39,410 bases of DNA from JAEEJA01 sp036343175 (lineage in GTDB: Bacteria; Bacillota; Clostridia; Lachnospirales; Lachnospiraceae). Below the pieces are notes generated by a model. It was given only the letters and a program-made list of their open reading frames with translations. It was not told the origin of the DNA and searched no databases. A program made the translations under genes and the position numbers. Of this stretch, positions 1-7,843 are shown piece by piece. The DNA lies in NCBI GenBank assembly GCA_036343175.1, contig JAZASR010000019.1, positions 1 to 39,410 on the forward strand, written 5' to 3'. Positions within the stretch are counted from its first letter, which is position 1. The number at the start of each line of letters is the position of its first letter.

Positions 1-75
1 TCACTATTTGTCATACTTTTCTTCCTTTTTGTAATAATTTACAACTTCAATAGCAAAAAATTTTTTTCATTATGT

Positions 76-290
76 CATTTTTGCCCGAATAATACAATTT
101 TCAAGGCCTGCTAAACTGTAATTTTTGCCCGAATAAGGTAATTTTCAAGGCCTGCTAAAAGTAATTTTTGCCCGAATAATCCAATTTACAATGTCTGCTA
201 AAAATAATTTTTGCTTGAATAATGCAATTTTCAATGTCTGCTAAAAGTAATTTTTGCTCGAATAATGCAATTTTCAATGTTTGCTAAAAT
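76..290. repeat. 43-bp tandem repeat array, five copies
   Basis: Five head-to-tail copies begin at 76, 119, 162, 205 and 248, with an exact 43-bp period and no unique spacers. Each copy carries a core like TTTTTGCCCGAATAAT, then CAATTTTCAA and CTGCTAAAA. Copies 1-3 share the GCCCG form; copies 4 and 5 have GCTTG or GCTCG and AATGT in place of AAGGC, so the array looks like two sub-families. It lies in non-coding AT-rich DNA upstream of the nuclease-like gene. No function can be read from it. Confidence 0.95.
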
Positions 291-613
291 GTAAACTTAA
301 TAAGCAGATTCATTGATGCCTGGAATTGTCAATACTCTTCAGGAAAATCTTTTCAATACGAAAAAGTTTCGTGAGTACAAAAAGAAATTTGTACTAAATC
401 TCCATAAAGCTGGTATATTTTATTTAATTTTAATGCATTTTAGAAAAATCTATTGTAGCATTGTGCAATATTACCAATAAAAATCAGATCAACAAATACA
501 ATATTAACAGCATTTTAAGGCGATAGAAACCCGGCAGAGCCGCATAGTTTCGTATAAACGCATATATTATTGTGATTTTTACCAAATTTTTTTTTGAAAA
601 ATATTTGTGCAAT
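291..613. other. AT-rich non-coding stretch
   Basis: No gene is supported here. The stretch is AT-rich and holds only a small hairpin (AGTACAAA at 374-381 with TTTGTACT at 388-395) and a weak one beside it (ACGAAA/TTTCGT near 358-372). An open frame that reads through from 594 has a TTG start with no ribosome site and is not accepted as the gene start. Confidence 0.6.
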
Positions 614-643
614 TTGCCTATGGAATTATTTTATTAATATAAC
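614..643 (+). promoter_or_regulatory. Possible promoter of the nuclease-like gene
   Basis: TTGCCT (614-619) and TATAAC (638-643) are separated by 18 bp. Initiation near 650 would put the short repeats at 648-707 into the leader and would agree with translation starting at 732. The match is moderate and the region is AT-rich, so chance is possible. Confidence 0.4.
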
Positions 644-647
644 TATG

Positions 648-707
648 TTTAGATGTAACAAGATGTTTAGATGCAACAAGGCAAAATTTAGATGCAACAA
701 GGCAAAA
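648..707 (+). repeat. 18/21-bp tandem repeat in leader
   Basis: Three consecutive copies of TTTAGATGYAACAAG begin at 648, 666 and 687. The last two are 21-bp units extended by GCAAAA. If read in the frame of the downstream gene they would encode repeated FRCNK units, but they lie upstream of the preferred start and are probably untranslated leader. Confidence 0.8.
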
Positions 708-731
708 TTACCAGTTGAGAGGATGGTGCCA

Positions 732-1571
732 ATGAGGAGCTATTATTATATTTCAAGTACTTACTTTCTGGAACATATTAATATGAAGATAGCTTATTTG
801 CAGAAAAAGATAGAAATTCTGGAAAAGAAAGTAGATGGAAGGCCGGAAGGCCATATTAAAGGAAAAAGAAGAGGTGATGGATGGCAGTATTTTTATTGTC
901 CTGATCTTTCAAACAGTAAATGGAAATATATTAAAAAAGAAGATGTGTCAAGCCTTGTCGATCTTGGGCAGTGGAAGTATGATTATAAATATCTTGTTTC
1001 TGCCAGGGATGAACTTAATCAATTGCTGAAGATAAGAACATACTATGAATCAGGAGCTGCGGACATAGTTTATGATGAGATGCCTGATTATATGAAGAAG
1101 CTGGTAGTGCCTGTAGAAATGACAGCAGATGATGTAATTGAGAGATGGAAAGGAAAAAAGTATATTAATAAGTCGTTTTCAAGCAATGATCCGGAGCTGT
1201 ATTCAGAAAATGGTGAAAGAATGCGTTCTAAGTCTGAGGTGATGATTGCTAATACTTTATTACATCTGGGCTTTCCTTATATATATGAAAAACCATTGAA
1301 ACTAAAAAGTTATGGAACTGTTTATCCTGATTTTACTCTATGGGATTTTCAAAATAGCTGTGAAGTTTATTGGGAACATTTTGGTATGATGGATGACCCG
1401 GATTATTTACAGAAAGCTCTGGCAAAGATAAGCGATTATGAGGCTTGCGGCTTGATGTTAGGTCAAAGACTGATTATTACTTTTGAAACTATGAGAATGC
1501 CTTTAAGCTCCAAGCCTCTTGAAAATAAGCTGAATTATCTCTTGAGATGCAAAAAGCCTTCAAAATGGTGA
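732..1571 (+). CDS. PD-(D/E)XK-like protein of unknown function
   Basis: A 279-residue protein. The start at 732 is chosen because GAGAGG at 717-722 sits 9 bases upstream; the open frame extends back to a TTG at 594 with no ribosome site. The N-terminal part has a short helix (IAYLQKKIEILEKK) and conserved aromatic and basic patches. The C-terminal half looks like a PD-(D/E)XK nuclease fold: RSKSEVMIAN (Glu about 168), YPDFTL (Asp about 200), then EVYWEHFGMMDDP (Glu about 211), followed by a helix KISDYE and LIITFET. The usual catalytic Lys of (D/E)XK is Tyr here. From memory, similar proteins with an SEV...PDFT...YWEH pattern recur in Lachnospiraceae; their role is unknown to me. The last codons (KKPSK) overlap the first arm of the hairpin array that follows. 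The gene is AT-rich with accessory-region flanks. The fold is inferred; the gene itself is well supported. Confidence 0.7.
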   Translation: MRSYYYISSTYFLEHINMKIAYLQKKIEILEKKVDGRPEGHIKGKRRGDGWQYFYCPDLSNSKWKYIKKEDVSSLVDLGQWKYDYKYLVSARDELNQLLKIRTYYESGAADIVYDEMPDYMKKLVVPVEMTADDVIERWKGKKYINKSFSSNDPELYSENGERMRSKSEVMIANTLLHLGFPYIYEKPLKLKSYGTVYPDFTLWDFQNSCEVYWEHFGMMDDPDYLQKALAKISDYEACGLMLGQRLIITFETMRMPLSSKPLENKLNYLLRCKKPSKW

Positions 1572-1814
1572 AAAAGAGAAGTTTTGGCGGCTTTTTGAAG
1601 AGTTCCAGGGGTGAAGAAGATCAGGGAAAAGCCGCCAAAAAGGGAAAAAGCTTAAGTTTGGCGGCTGTTTGATGAGCCACGGGGTGAAGTAGAAAAGGGA
1701 AAAGCCGCCAAAAAGGGAAAAAGCTTAAGTTTGGCGGCTTTTTGATGAGTTCAAGGGGTGAAGTAGAAAAGGGAAAAGCCGCCAAAATAAGAGAAAAGCC
1801 GCCAGATTCGGAAA
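1551..1814 (+). repeat. Array of terminator-like hairpins, period 73-76 bp
   Basis: Each unit has a stem arm AAAAGCCGCCAAA, a 15-17 base purine-rich loop, then TTTGGCGGCTTTTT, which is the shape of a rho-independent terminator. Complete hairpins lie at 1551-1596, 1627-1670 and 1700-1743. Two further 5' arms with no partner lie at 1774-1787 and 1794-1804. Spacers between hairpins are also repeated (GGGGTGAAGTAGAAAAGG). The first 5' arm (1551-1565, with two changes, TT for GC) lies inside the end of the nuclease-like coding sequence. A single terminator would be enough for that gene, so tandem duplication is the notable part. Confidence 0.9.
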
Positions 1815-1882
1815 TAAAAAGAATGTTAAAAATACGCCATCGAAAATGATTAAGACTTTACAAAAAAATAAATTTATATAGC

Positions 1883-1911
1883 TTGAAAAATCGCGCCGTA
1901 TGTAATAATAT
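1883..1911 (+). promoter_or_regulatory. Promoter of the carboxyltransferase cluster
   Basis: TTGAAA (1883-1888), a 17-bp spacer and TAATAT (1906-1911) form a good sigma-70/SigA-type promoter 68 bases ahead of the first gene of the cluster. It is overlapped by an inverted repeat: AAAATCGCGCC at 1887-1897 and GGTGCGATTTT at 1919-1929. This could be an operator, or a terminator for the upstream gene, since it is followed by a T-run. Confidence 0.7.
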
Positions 1912-1978
1912 CTATATTGGTGCGATTTTTTCGCTTGTTCTTTTATTTATGTAAAACAGAATGGAGGGCTTTACTAAC

Positions 1979-3412
1979 ATGAGTAATTCTAAACAAAAGT
2001 CAGCCAGAGAACGCATAGCGGCTTTGACTGATGAAAACAGTTTTGTTGAGATCGGTGCTTTGGTAACTGGAAGAAACACTGATTTCAACATGGGTGAGAA
2101 GAAGGCTCCTGGCGACGGTGTCGTTACGGGCTACGCTCTTATCCACGACAACCCTGTCTATATATATAGCCAGGATGCGTCAGCACTTGGCGGTTCTATC
2201 GGTGAGATGCACGCAAAGAAGATCGTTGAGCTTATTAATCTTGCAGTTAAGACTGGTACACCGGTCGTAGGTCTTATCGACTGCGCAGGTTTAAGAGTTC
2301 AGGAGTCTACAGATGCACTTGCTTCATTCGGTATGATATACAAAGCTATGGCTGATGCTTCCGGTGTTGTACCTCAGATAACAGCAGTTCTTGGAAAGTG
2401 CGGCGGCGGTGCAGCTCTGCTCGCAGCTATGAGTGATTTCACATTCATAGAGAAGAATAACGGAAGACTTTTCGTAAATTCTCCAAATGCACTCGAGAAC
2501 AATTATAAAGAGAAGCTTGATACTTCAGCTTCTGATTTCAATGCAGCAAGCGGTTCAGCTGATTTCGTATACGATGGTGAGGATGAGCTATTCGAGAATC
2601 TTCGTGATCTTGTATCTGTACTTCCTTCTAATAATAATGAGACCGGCGGAACAGATGAGTCTATGGATGATCTCAATCGCGAGACTCCTGCATTTGCTAA
2701 TGAGATCAAGGATCCTGCACTTGCTTTAGAGGATCTTGGTGACAATAACTTCTTCCTTGAGGTTTCTAAAGATAATGCAAAGGAGATGGTTACAGGTCTC
2801 CTCTGCCTCGATGGCATCACAGTCGGTGCTGTTGCAAACCGTACTGCTTTATTCGATGAGAATGGCAAAGAAGCAGAGAAGTTTGATTCAGTACTTACTA
2901 CTGCAGGCTGCATGAAGGCTGCATCATTCGTTAAGAAATGTAATGCCTTTAATATACCTATCCTTACACTTACATCAGTAACAGGCTTTGCTTCAACAGT
3001 TGAAGAAGAGAAGACTGTCGGTAAGGCAGCAGCTGCTCTTACAGCAGCATTTGCTTCATCAGATGTGCCTAAGGTAAACCTTATTACAGGTGCTTCATAT
3101 GGCTCAGCATCACTGGTTATGAACTCAAAGTCAGTAGGAGCTGATATGGTATTTGCACTTCCAACTGCTAGGTTTGGCGTCATGGACGCAGAGCTTGCTG
3201 CAAAGATCATGAATGATGGTACGGATCAGGATAAGATCAAGGCTGATGCTTTAAGCTTTGCAGCAGCAACAGATATTAATGCTGCAGCAGCAAGAGGCTA
3301 TGTAGACTCTATCGTTGAGCCGGCTCAGGTAAGAAAGAATCTTCTTTATGCTGTAGAGATGCTCTTTTCAAAGTCTGAGTTCCCTGTATCAAGAAAGAAT
3401 TCCACTATTTGA
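1979..3412 (+). CDS. Biotin-dependent carboxyltransferase, MmdA/12S-like subunit
   Basis: A 477-residue crotonase-fold carboxyltransferase of the acyl-CoA carboxylase beta / methylmalonyl-CoA decarboxylase alpha / transcarboxylase 12S family, which moves a carboxyl group between an acyl-CoA and carboxybiotin. The start at 1979 is preferred over the ATG at 1961 because GGAGG (1963-1967) lies inside the longer version. N-terminal half: SARERIAAL, then GDGVVTGYALI, SALGGSIGEMHAKK, DCAGLRVQE and GKCGGGAAL (oxyanion-hole glycines). C-terminal half: VTGLLCLDGITVGAVANR, CNAFNIPILTLTSVTGF and GASYGSASLVM. It is slightly shorter and more divergent than typical MmdA (about 510 residues). It is the first gene of a cluster with the gamma subunit, biotin carrier, beta pump and a PycB/OadA-like subunit. 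The acyl-CoA substrate cannot be read from the sequence; methylmalonyl-CoA is the conventional guess. Confidence 0.85.
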   Translation: MSNSKQKSARERIAALTDENSFVEIGALVTGRNTDFNMGEKKAPGDGVVTGYALIHDNPVYIYSQDASALGGSIGEMHAKKIVELINLAVKTGTPVVGLIDCAGLRVQESTDALASFGMIYKAMADASGVVPQITAVLGKCGGGAALLAAMSDFTFIEKNNGRLFVNSPNALENNYKEKLDTSASDFNAASGSADFVYDGEDELFENLRDLVSVLPSNNNETGGTDESMDDLNRETPAFANEIKDPALALEDLGDNNFFLEVSKDNAKEMVTGLLCLDGITVGAVANRTALFDENGKEAEKFDSVLTTAGCMKAASFVKKCNAFNIPILTLTSVTGFASTVEEEKTVGKAAAALTAAFASSDVPKVNLITGASYGSASLVMNSKSVGADMVFALPTARFGVMDAELAAKIMNDGTDQDKIKADALSFAAATDINAAAARGYVDSIVEPAQVRKNLLYAVEMLFSKSEFPVSRKNSTI

Positions 3413-3437
3413 AGGAATTGACTCTTTATAAGAGCAT

Positions 3438-3497
3438 TTCTTATTTTGTAAGATCAATTCTTATTTTATAAGATCAGTTCTTATTTTATAAGATTAT
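3438..3497. repeat. 20-bp tandem repeat, three copies
   Basis: TTCTTATTTTRTAAGATCAR occurs at 3438, 3458 and 3478 with an exact 20-bp period. Each unit contains a weak CTTA...TAAG inverted repeat. It sits in the 246-bp spacer between the first and second genes of the decarboxylase cluster. Confidence 0.9.
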
Positions 3498-3540
3498 TCA
3501 TTATGAAGGATCTGATATTCAAAGAAATGTAATCTTTAAA

Positions 3541-3608
3541 GAGAGGAAATCTTCAAAGAGAGGAAATCTTCAAAGAGAGGAAATCTTCAAAGAGAGGAAA
3601 TCATTAAA
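3541..3608. repeat. 17-bp tandem repeat, four copies
   Basis: GAGAGGAAATCTTCAAA is repeated at 3541, 3558, 3575 and, with a changed end, 3592. Each copy contains GAGAGGAA, which resembles a ribosome-binding site. The repeat is intra-operonic, about 50 bases before the gamma-subunit start. It may be neutral slippage or may affect translation or RNA stability; the sequence alone does not decide. Confidence 0.9.
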
Positions 3609-3658
3609 GGGATACCGGGTTATCTTAATTTATAAATATCAAATGAAATGAGGCACAT

Positions 3659-4411
3659 ATGAAAAAGAAAAAGAGATTATTATTATTCAACATACTTTTC
3701 TTATGTCTTATGTTTGCTCTTGGCGGATGTGAATTTGTAAGAAGTAATCCTGAACATACACAGGATAAGCTGTTCCCGAAGGCTGACCAGATAGTACAAA
3801 GCTGGTTCGCAACAGATTTCAGTTCTGCTGTTGCCTCCCCTGAACAGTATGGTCTTACAGAGGAACAGGTCAAGAAATACGAAGATACATCAAAGCTTCA
3901 GAAAGACGTAGGAAAGCTTAAGTCAGTTGAGTCCAGAAAGCTCTCTAAGAGTGCAAACTCTGCAACAGTTACAGAACTCGTTCAGACATCATCAGGCAAG
4001 AAGGTCCAGATAGATGTAACATTCGACGAGGATGGCACCATGTCTGACTGGAACGCAGATTACTATAAGACAGCGGGACAGGTTATGGGCCGTGCAGGTC
4101 TTAACACTATCATGGGCATACTTATAGTATTCTGTATCCTTATTATCATCATGCTCGTCCTTATCTTCTTCGATAAGATATTTGCTGATGTATCTAATGC
4201 TGAAGACAAGAAGGAAGAGGGCAATAAGGTAAAGAGGATCACGAAGGAGACTCCTGCAAAGGATGCAGCTCATGAGGACGCGGAAACAGCTGCATCCGAT
4301 GACGAAGAGATAGCGGCTGTCATCGCCGCAGCGATCGCCGCAGCAGAAGCAGATTCGGGTGCTTCAAATGCATCAGGCGGGCTTTATGTCCGTTCTATCG
4401 TAAGACGCTGA
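3659..4411 (+). CDS. Lipoprotein-like OadG-family gamma subunit of Na+-pumping decarboxylase
   Basis: A 250-residue membrane protein. The N-terminus is a lipoprotein signal (KKKKR, a hydrophobic core, then lipobox LGGC with Cys near residue 23). An extracytoplasmic region of about 115 residues follows (ADQIVQSWFATDF, LVQTSSGKKVQIDVTF), resembling the DUF3887-like fold. One transmembrane segment follows (MGILIVFCILIIIMLVLIFF, about residues 150-172), then a charged cytoplasmic linker and the OadG hallmark tail EEIAAVIAAAIAAAE...SIVRR. OadG anchors the carboxyltransferase and biotin subunits to the beta subunit. Classical OadG is about 80-120 residues and lacks the N-terminal lipoprotein domain, so this is an extended form. 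The start has GAGG 7 bases upstream. Confidence 0.82.
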   Translation: MKKKKRLLLFNILFLCLMFALGGCEFVRSNPEHTQDKLFPKADQIVQSWFATDFSSAVASPEQYGLTEEQVKKYEDTSKLQKDVGKLKSVESRKLSKSANSATVTELVQTSSGKKVQIDVTFDEDGTMSDWNADYYKTAGQVMGRAGLNTIMGILIVFCILIIIMLVLIFFDKIFADVSNAEDKKEEGNKVKRITKETPAKDAAHEDAETAASDDEEIAAVIAAAIAAAEADSGASNASGGLYVRSIVRR

Positions 4412-4621
4412 TAGTCTTTTATAAGAATTTTGCAGCTCATTTAATTGCATGTCAGAAGATATACAGCACAAGACGGGCTGTTCATTACAAAGTATTCTTT
4501 GATCTGCAGATGAAAAAAGATTCAATATGACCTATGAGCATATGGATCTGAGATTCAAAACAGATCACGTAAATAAAGCACTTCAGGCTTTGACCTGAAT
4601 ATGATCAAATGGAGGATCACT

Positions 4622-4993
4622 ATGAAAAATTATACAATTACCGTAAATGGCAATGTTTATGACGTTACAGTAGAAGAGGGCACAGGCAGCACAGCCGGTG
4701 CTGTAAAGAGCGTTACAAAGAAAGCAGCTCCTGCTGCAGCACCTGCTCCTGCAGCTAAGGCTCCGTCAGGAAATGCAGGCAGTGTAACTGTTAACTCACC
4801 TATGGCAGGCAAGATCCTTTCTGTAAAGAAGAACGCCGGCGATGCAGTTAAGAAGGGTGACGTTATCCTTACTCTTGAAGCTATGAAGATGGAGAACGAG
4901 ATCGTCGCTCCTCAGGATGGTACTATCGCTACTATCGAAGTATCAACTGGTGACGCAGTTGAGACAGATCAGGTACTTGCAACACTCAACTAA
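4622..4993 (+). CDS. Biotin carboxyl carrier protein
   Basis: A 123-residue biotin carrier. The start at 4622 is chosen because TGGAGG (4610-4615) lies 6 bases upstream and inside the longer frame that opens at 4601. It has an N-terminal strand segment (YTITVNGNVYDVTVEEG), an Ala/Pro-rich flexible linker (residues about 30-55) and a C-terminal biotinyl domain with the EAMKMENEI site, whose Lys accepts biotin. It shuttles the carboxyl group among the two carboxyltransferases and the beta pump encoded alongside. The fold and linker match the 1.3S/MmdC/GcdC type. The 210-bp spacer before it has only a short TTCAGG/CCTGAA hairpin just ahead of the ribosome site. Confidence 0.93.
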   Translation: MKNYTITVNGNVYDVTVEEGTGSTAGAVKSVTKKAAPAAAPAPAAKAPSGNAGSVTVNSPMAGKILSVKKNAGDAVKKGDVILTLEAMKMENEIVAPQDGTIATIEVSTGDAVETDQVLATLN

Positions 4994-5037
4994 TACTTGC
5001 AGCCTGAAATTTAAACGACATTAATGGAGGTAGTATC

Positions 5038-6192
5038 TTGGATTATGTTTTAACTACTTTAAAGAACCTGTTAGAACAGACTGCTTTTGTAAGCCTCACA
5101 CCGGGTAATTACCTGATGATCATCATCGGCTTCATCTTTCTGTATCTGGCAATTAAGAAGGGATATGAACCATTACTTCTCATACCTATCGCATTCGGTA
5201 TGATCCTTGTTAATATCTATCCTGACATTATGGCAGCCCCTAATCCTGAAACAGGTGCAGCCGGCGGCCTTCTCTATTATTTCTATCAGCTCGATACCTG
5301 GAGCATCCTTCCTTCACTCATATTCATGGGTGTCGGAGCACTCACAGATTTCGGTCCGCTGATAGCAAACCCGACGAGTTTCATACTCGGCGGTGCAGCA
5401 CAGTTCGGTGTATTCGTTGCATATCTTCTTGCTATTGCAATGGGATTTCCTGATAAGGCTGCAGCGGCTATCTCTATCATCGGCGGTGCCGATGGCCCTA
5501 CATCTATCTTCCTGTGCGGCAAGCTCGGACAGACACAGTACATGGGTCCTATAGCGGTTGCTGCTTACTCTTACATGTCACTCGTTCCAATCATCCAGCC
5601 GCCTATCATGAAGCTCTTTACTACTGAAGAAGAGCGTAAGATCAAGATGAAGCAGCTTCGTCCTGTATCAAAGCTTGAGAAGATCCTCTTCCCGATCATA
5701 GTTACAGTTGTCGTATGTCTCATCCTTCCTACAACAGCTCCTCTTATCGGTATGCTTATGCTCGGCAACCTCTTCAAGGAGTCCGGTGTAGTTCATCAGC
5801 TTGCTGAGACTGCTGGAAACGCTATGATGTACATAGTTGTCATCCTTCTTGGTACTTCAGTAGGCGCCACTACATCAGCTGAAGCATTCCTTAAGATCAC
5901 AACTCTTAAGATAGTTGCCCTTGGTCTTATCGCATTCGCATTCGCTACATTCGGCGGCATCATATTCGGTAAGATAATGTGCAAGGCGACTCACGGCAGG
6001 ATCAACCCGCTTATTGGTTCAGCAGGTGTATCAGCAGTTCCTATGTCAGCCCGTGTATCCCAGAAGGTCGGTGCTCAGGCAGATCCTACAAACTTCCTTC
6101 TCATGCATGCTATGGGACCTAACGTAGCCGGGGTTATCGGTACTGCGGTTGCTGCCGGTGTATTCATGGCAATATTCGGAGTTACAGGATGA
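5038..6192 (+). CDS. oadB: Na+-translocating decarboxylase beta subunit
   Basis: A 384-residue polytopic membrane protein of the OadB/MmdB/GcdB family. It decarboxylates carboxybiotin on the carrier and couples this to Na+ export. It uses a TTG start at 5038 with TGGAGG seven bases before. Family motifs are present: FMGVGALTDFGPLIANP in the first half, the conserved GGADGPTSIF loop, and near the C-terminus GSAGVSAVPMSARV and HAMGPNVAGVIGTAVAAG. About ten hydrophobic segments can be traced. The symbol oadB is used for the family; mmdB or gcdB would be equally valid because the substrate of the complex is not known. Confidence 0.92.
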   Translation: MDYVLTTLKNLLEQTAFVSLTPGNYLMIIIGFIFLYLAIKKGYEPLLLIPIAFGMILVNIYPDIMAAPNPETGAAGGLLYYFYQLDTWSILPSLIFMGVGALTDFGPLIANPTSFILGGAAQFGVFVAYLLAIAMGFPDKAAAAISIIGGADGPTSIFLCGKLGQTQYMGPIAVAAYSYMSLVPIIQPPIMKLFTTEEERKIKMKQLRPVSKLEKILFPIIVTVVVCLILPTTAPLIGMLMLGNLFKESGVVHQLAETAGNAMMYIVVILLGTSVGATTSAEAFLKITTLKIVALGLIAFAFATFGGIIFGKIMCKATHGRINPLIGSAGVSAVPMSARVSQKVGAQADPTNFLLMHAMGPNVAGVIGTAVAAGVFMAIFGVTG

Positions 6193-6240
6193 TGAAATTA
6201 TTTACAGTTAAGTACGCAAATTAATAAAATGGAGGTCATT

Positions 6241-7665
6241 ATGGCTAAAGATAATAACAAAGTAGAGGCTAAGCCTTTAAAGATCAATGAGACAGTCCTT
6301 CGTGATGCTCATCAGTCACTTATAGCCACCAGAATGACAACAGAAGAGATGCTCCCGATCGTTCCCAAGATGGATGAGATCGGCTACAACGCTGTTGAGT
6401 GCTGGGGCGGTGCTACATTCGATGCTTGTCTTCGTTTCCTCAAGGAAGATCCTTGGGAGAGACTCAGAAAGTTCAGGGCCGGCTTTAAGAAAACAAAGCT
6501 TCAGATGCTTTTCCGTGGACAGAATATCCTCGGATACAACCATTACGCAGATGATGTAGTTGAATATTTCGTTCAGAAGTCTATAGCAAACGGTATAGAT
6601 ATCCTCAGAATCTTCGACTGCTTAAATGATATGAGAAACCTTGAGACCGCTGTCAAGGCTGCCAAGAAGGAGGGCGGACACGCACAGATCGCTTTCTCAT
6701 ACACACTCGGTGATGCATATACACTTGATTATTGGATGGAGAAGGCAAAGGAGGTTGAAAACCTCGGAGCTGATTCTATCTGTATCAAGGATATGTCAGG
6801 ACTTCTTACACCTTATAAGGCTACAGAGCTTATCACATCTCTTAAGAAGGCAACAAAGCTTCCTATAGATCTTCATACACACTATACATCAGGTGTTGCT
6901 TCCATGACTCTCATGAAAGCTGTTGAGGCTGGCTGTGATATCATAGATACAGCTATCTCTCCATTTGCACTTGGTACGAGCCAGGCTGCAACAGAAGTTA
7001 TGGTTGAGACATTCAAAGGTACACCTTGGGATACAGGTCTTGACATAGGTGCCCTTTCAGAGATCGCTGAATACTTCGCACCTATCCGTCAGAAGTATCT
7101 TGACAACGGTCTTATGTCAACAAAGGTCCTCGGCGTTAATATAAAGACACTTCTTTATCAGGTACCGGGCGGCATGCTTTCAAACCTTGTAAAGCAGCTT
7201 AAGGAGAATGGCGCTGAGGATAAACTCAATGAAGTTCTTGAAGAGGTTCCAAAGGTTCGTAAGGACTTCGGTGAACCGCCTCTTGTAACACCTTCATCAC
7301 AGATCGTAGGTACACAGGCTGTACTTAACGTTCTCACAGGCGAGCGTTACAAGATGGTTCCTGAACAGTCAAAGAAGCTTCTCCGCGGTGAGTATGGCCA
7401 GACTGTAAAGCCTTTCAATCCTGACGTTGTAAAGAAGTGCATCGGAGATGTAAAGCCTATTACCTGCCGTCCTGCAGATCTTATAGATCCACAGCTTCCT
7501 GAGATGGAGAAGAAGGTCGCACCATACAAGCAGCAGGATGAGGATACCTTATCCTATGCGCTCTTCCCGCAGGTTGCTACAGAGTTCTTCAAGTACCGTG
7601 AGGCACAGCAGAAGAAGGTAGACGCAGCAGAAGCTGATCAGGAGGATAAGGCTTATCCTGCCTGA
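6241..7665 (+). CDS. Pyruvate/oxaloacetate carboxyltransferase, PycB/OadA/5S-like
   Basis: A 474-residue TIM-barrel carboxyltransferase that exchanges a carboxyl group between biotin and pyruvate/oxaloacetate. The start at 6241 is chosen because GGAGG (6231-6235) is upstream and lies inside the ATG at 6229. Motifs: ETVLRDAHQSLIATRM, ECWGGATFDACLRFL, LRIFDCLND, SICIKDMSGLL (the KDM lysine is the usual carbamylated metal ligand) and DLHTHYTSGVA (metal-binding HxH). The PYC/OADA conserved carboxylase domain occupies about 280-440, ending in a Lys/Glu-rich tail. No biotinyl domain is fused; the carrier is the separate 4622-4993 gene. It is the last gene of the cluster, with a strong terminator 40 bases on. 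Confidence 0.9.
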   Translation: MAKDNNKVEAKPLKINETVLRDAHQSLIATRMTTEEMLPIVPKMDEIGYNAVECWGGATFDACLRFLKEDPWERLRKFRAGFKKTKLQMLFRGQNILGYNHYADDVVEYFVQKSIANGIDILRIFDCLNDMRNLETAVKAAKKEGGHAQIAFSYTLGDAYTLDYWMEKAKEVENLGADSICIKDMSGLLTPYKATELITSLKKATKLPIDLHTHYTSGVASMTLMKAVEAGCDIIDTAISPFALGTSQAATEVMVETFKGTPWDTGLDIGALSEIAEYFAPIRQKYLDNGLMSTKVLGVNIKTLLYQVPGGMLSNLVKQLKENGAEDKLNEVLEEVPKVRKDFGEPPLVTPSSQIVGTQAVLNVLTGERYKMVPEQSKKLLRGEYGQTVKPFNPDVVKKCIGDVKPITCRPADLIDPQLPEMEKKVAPYKQQDEDTLSYALFPQVATEFFKYREAQQKKVDAAEADQEDKAYPA

Positions 7666-7701
7666 GTAAGTATTTCGATCAGGAGATATGTACTCTCTTT
7701 T

Positions 7702-7742
7702 AAGACCGCCGGCAATAATTTTGCCGGGCGGTCTTTTTTTTC
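7702..7742 (+). terminator. Rho-independent terminator of the decarboxylase cluster
   Basis: AAGACCGCC-GGCAA pairs with TTGCC-G-GGCGGTCTT around a 5-base loop and is followed by a T-run. Strong and unidirectional. Confidence 0.95.
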
Positions 7743-7843
7743 TGATATTCCGGAATTGTTACAGATTATTTCACAATATATTGCGGTAATTTGCATTTTT
7801 TAGATCAAAATATACAAAATACATTAAATTTCACTCATTTTTG

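Noticed and set aside
76..290. CRISPR-like array
   Set aside because: The 43-bp units are contiguous with no unique spacers, and no cas genes are present.
594..731. N-terminal extension of the nuclease-like protein with FRCNK repeats
   Set aside because: It starts at a TTG without ribosome site and includes a plausible promoter; the start at 732 has a good ribosome site.
2503..3210. Long minus-strand frame of 235 codons opposite the carboxyltransferase
   Set aside because: It is a shadow of codon bias in the well-supported plus-strand gene; composition is low-complexity Ser/Ala and no family motif is seen.
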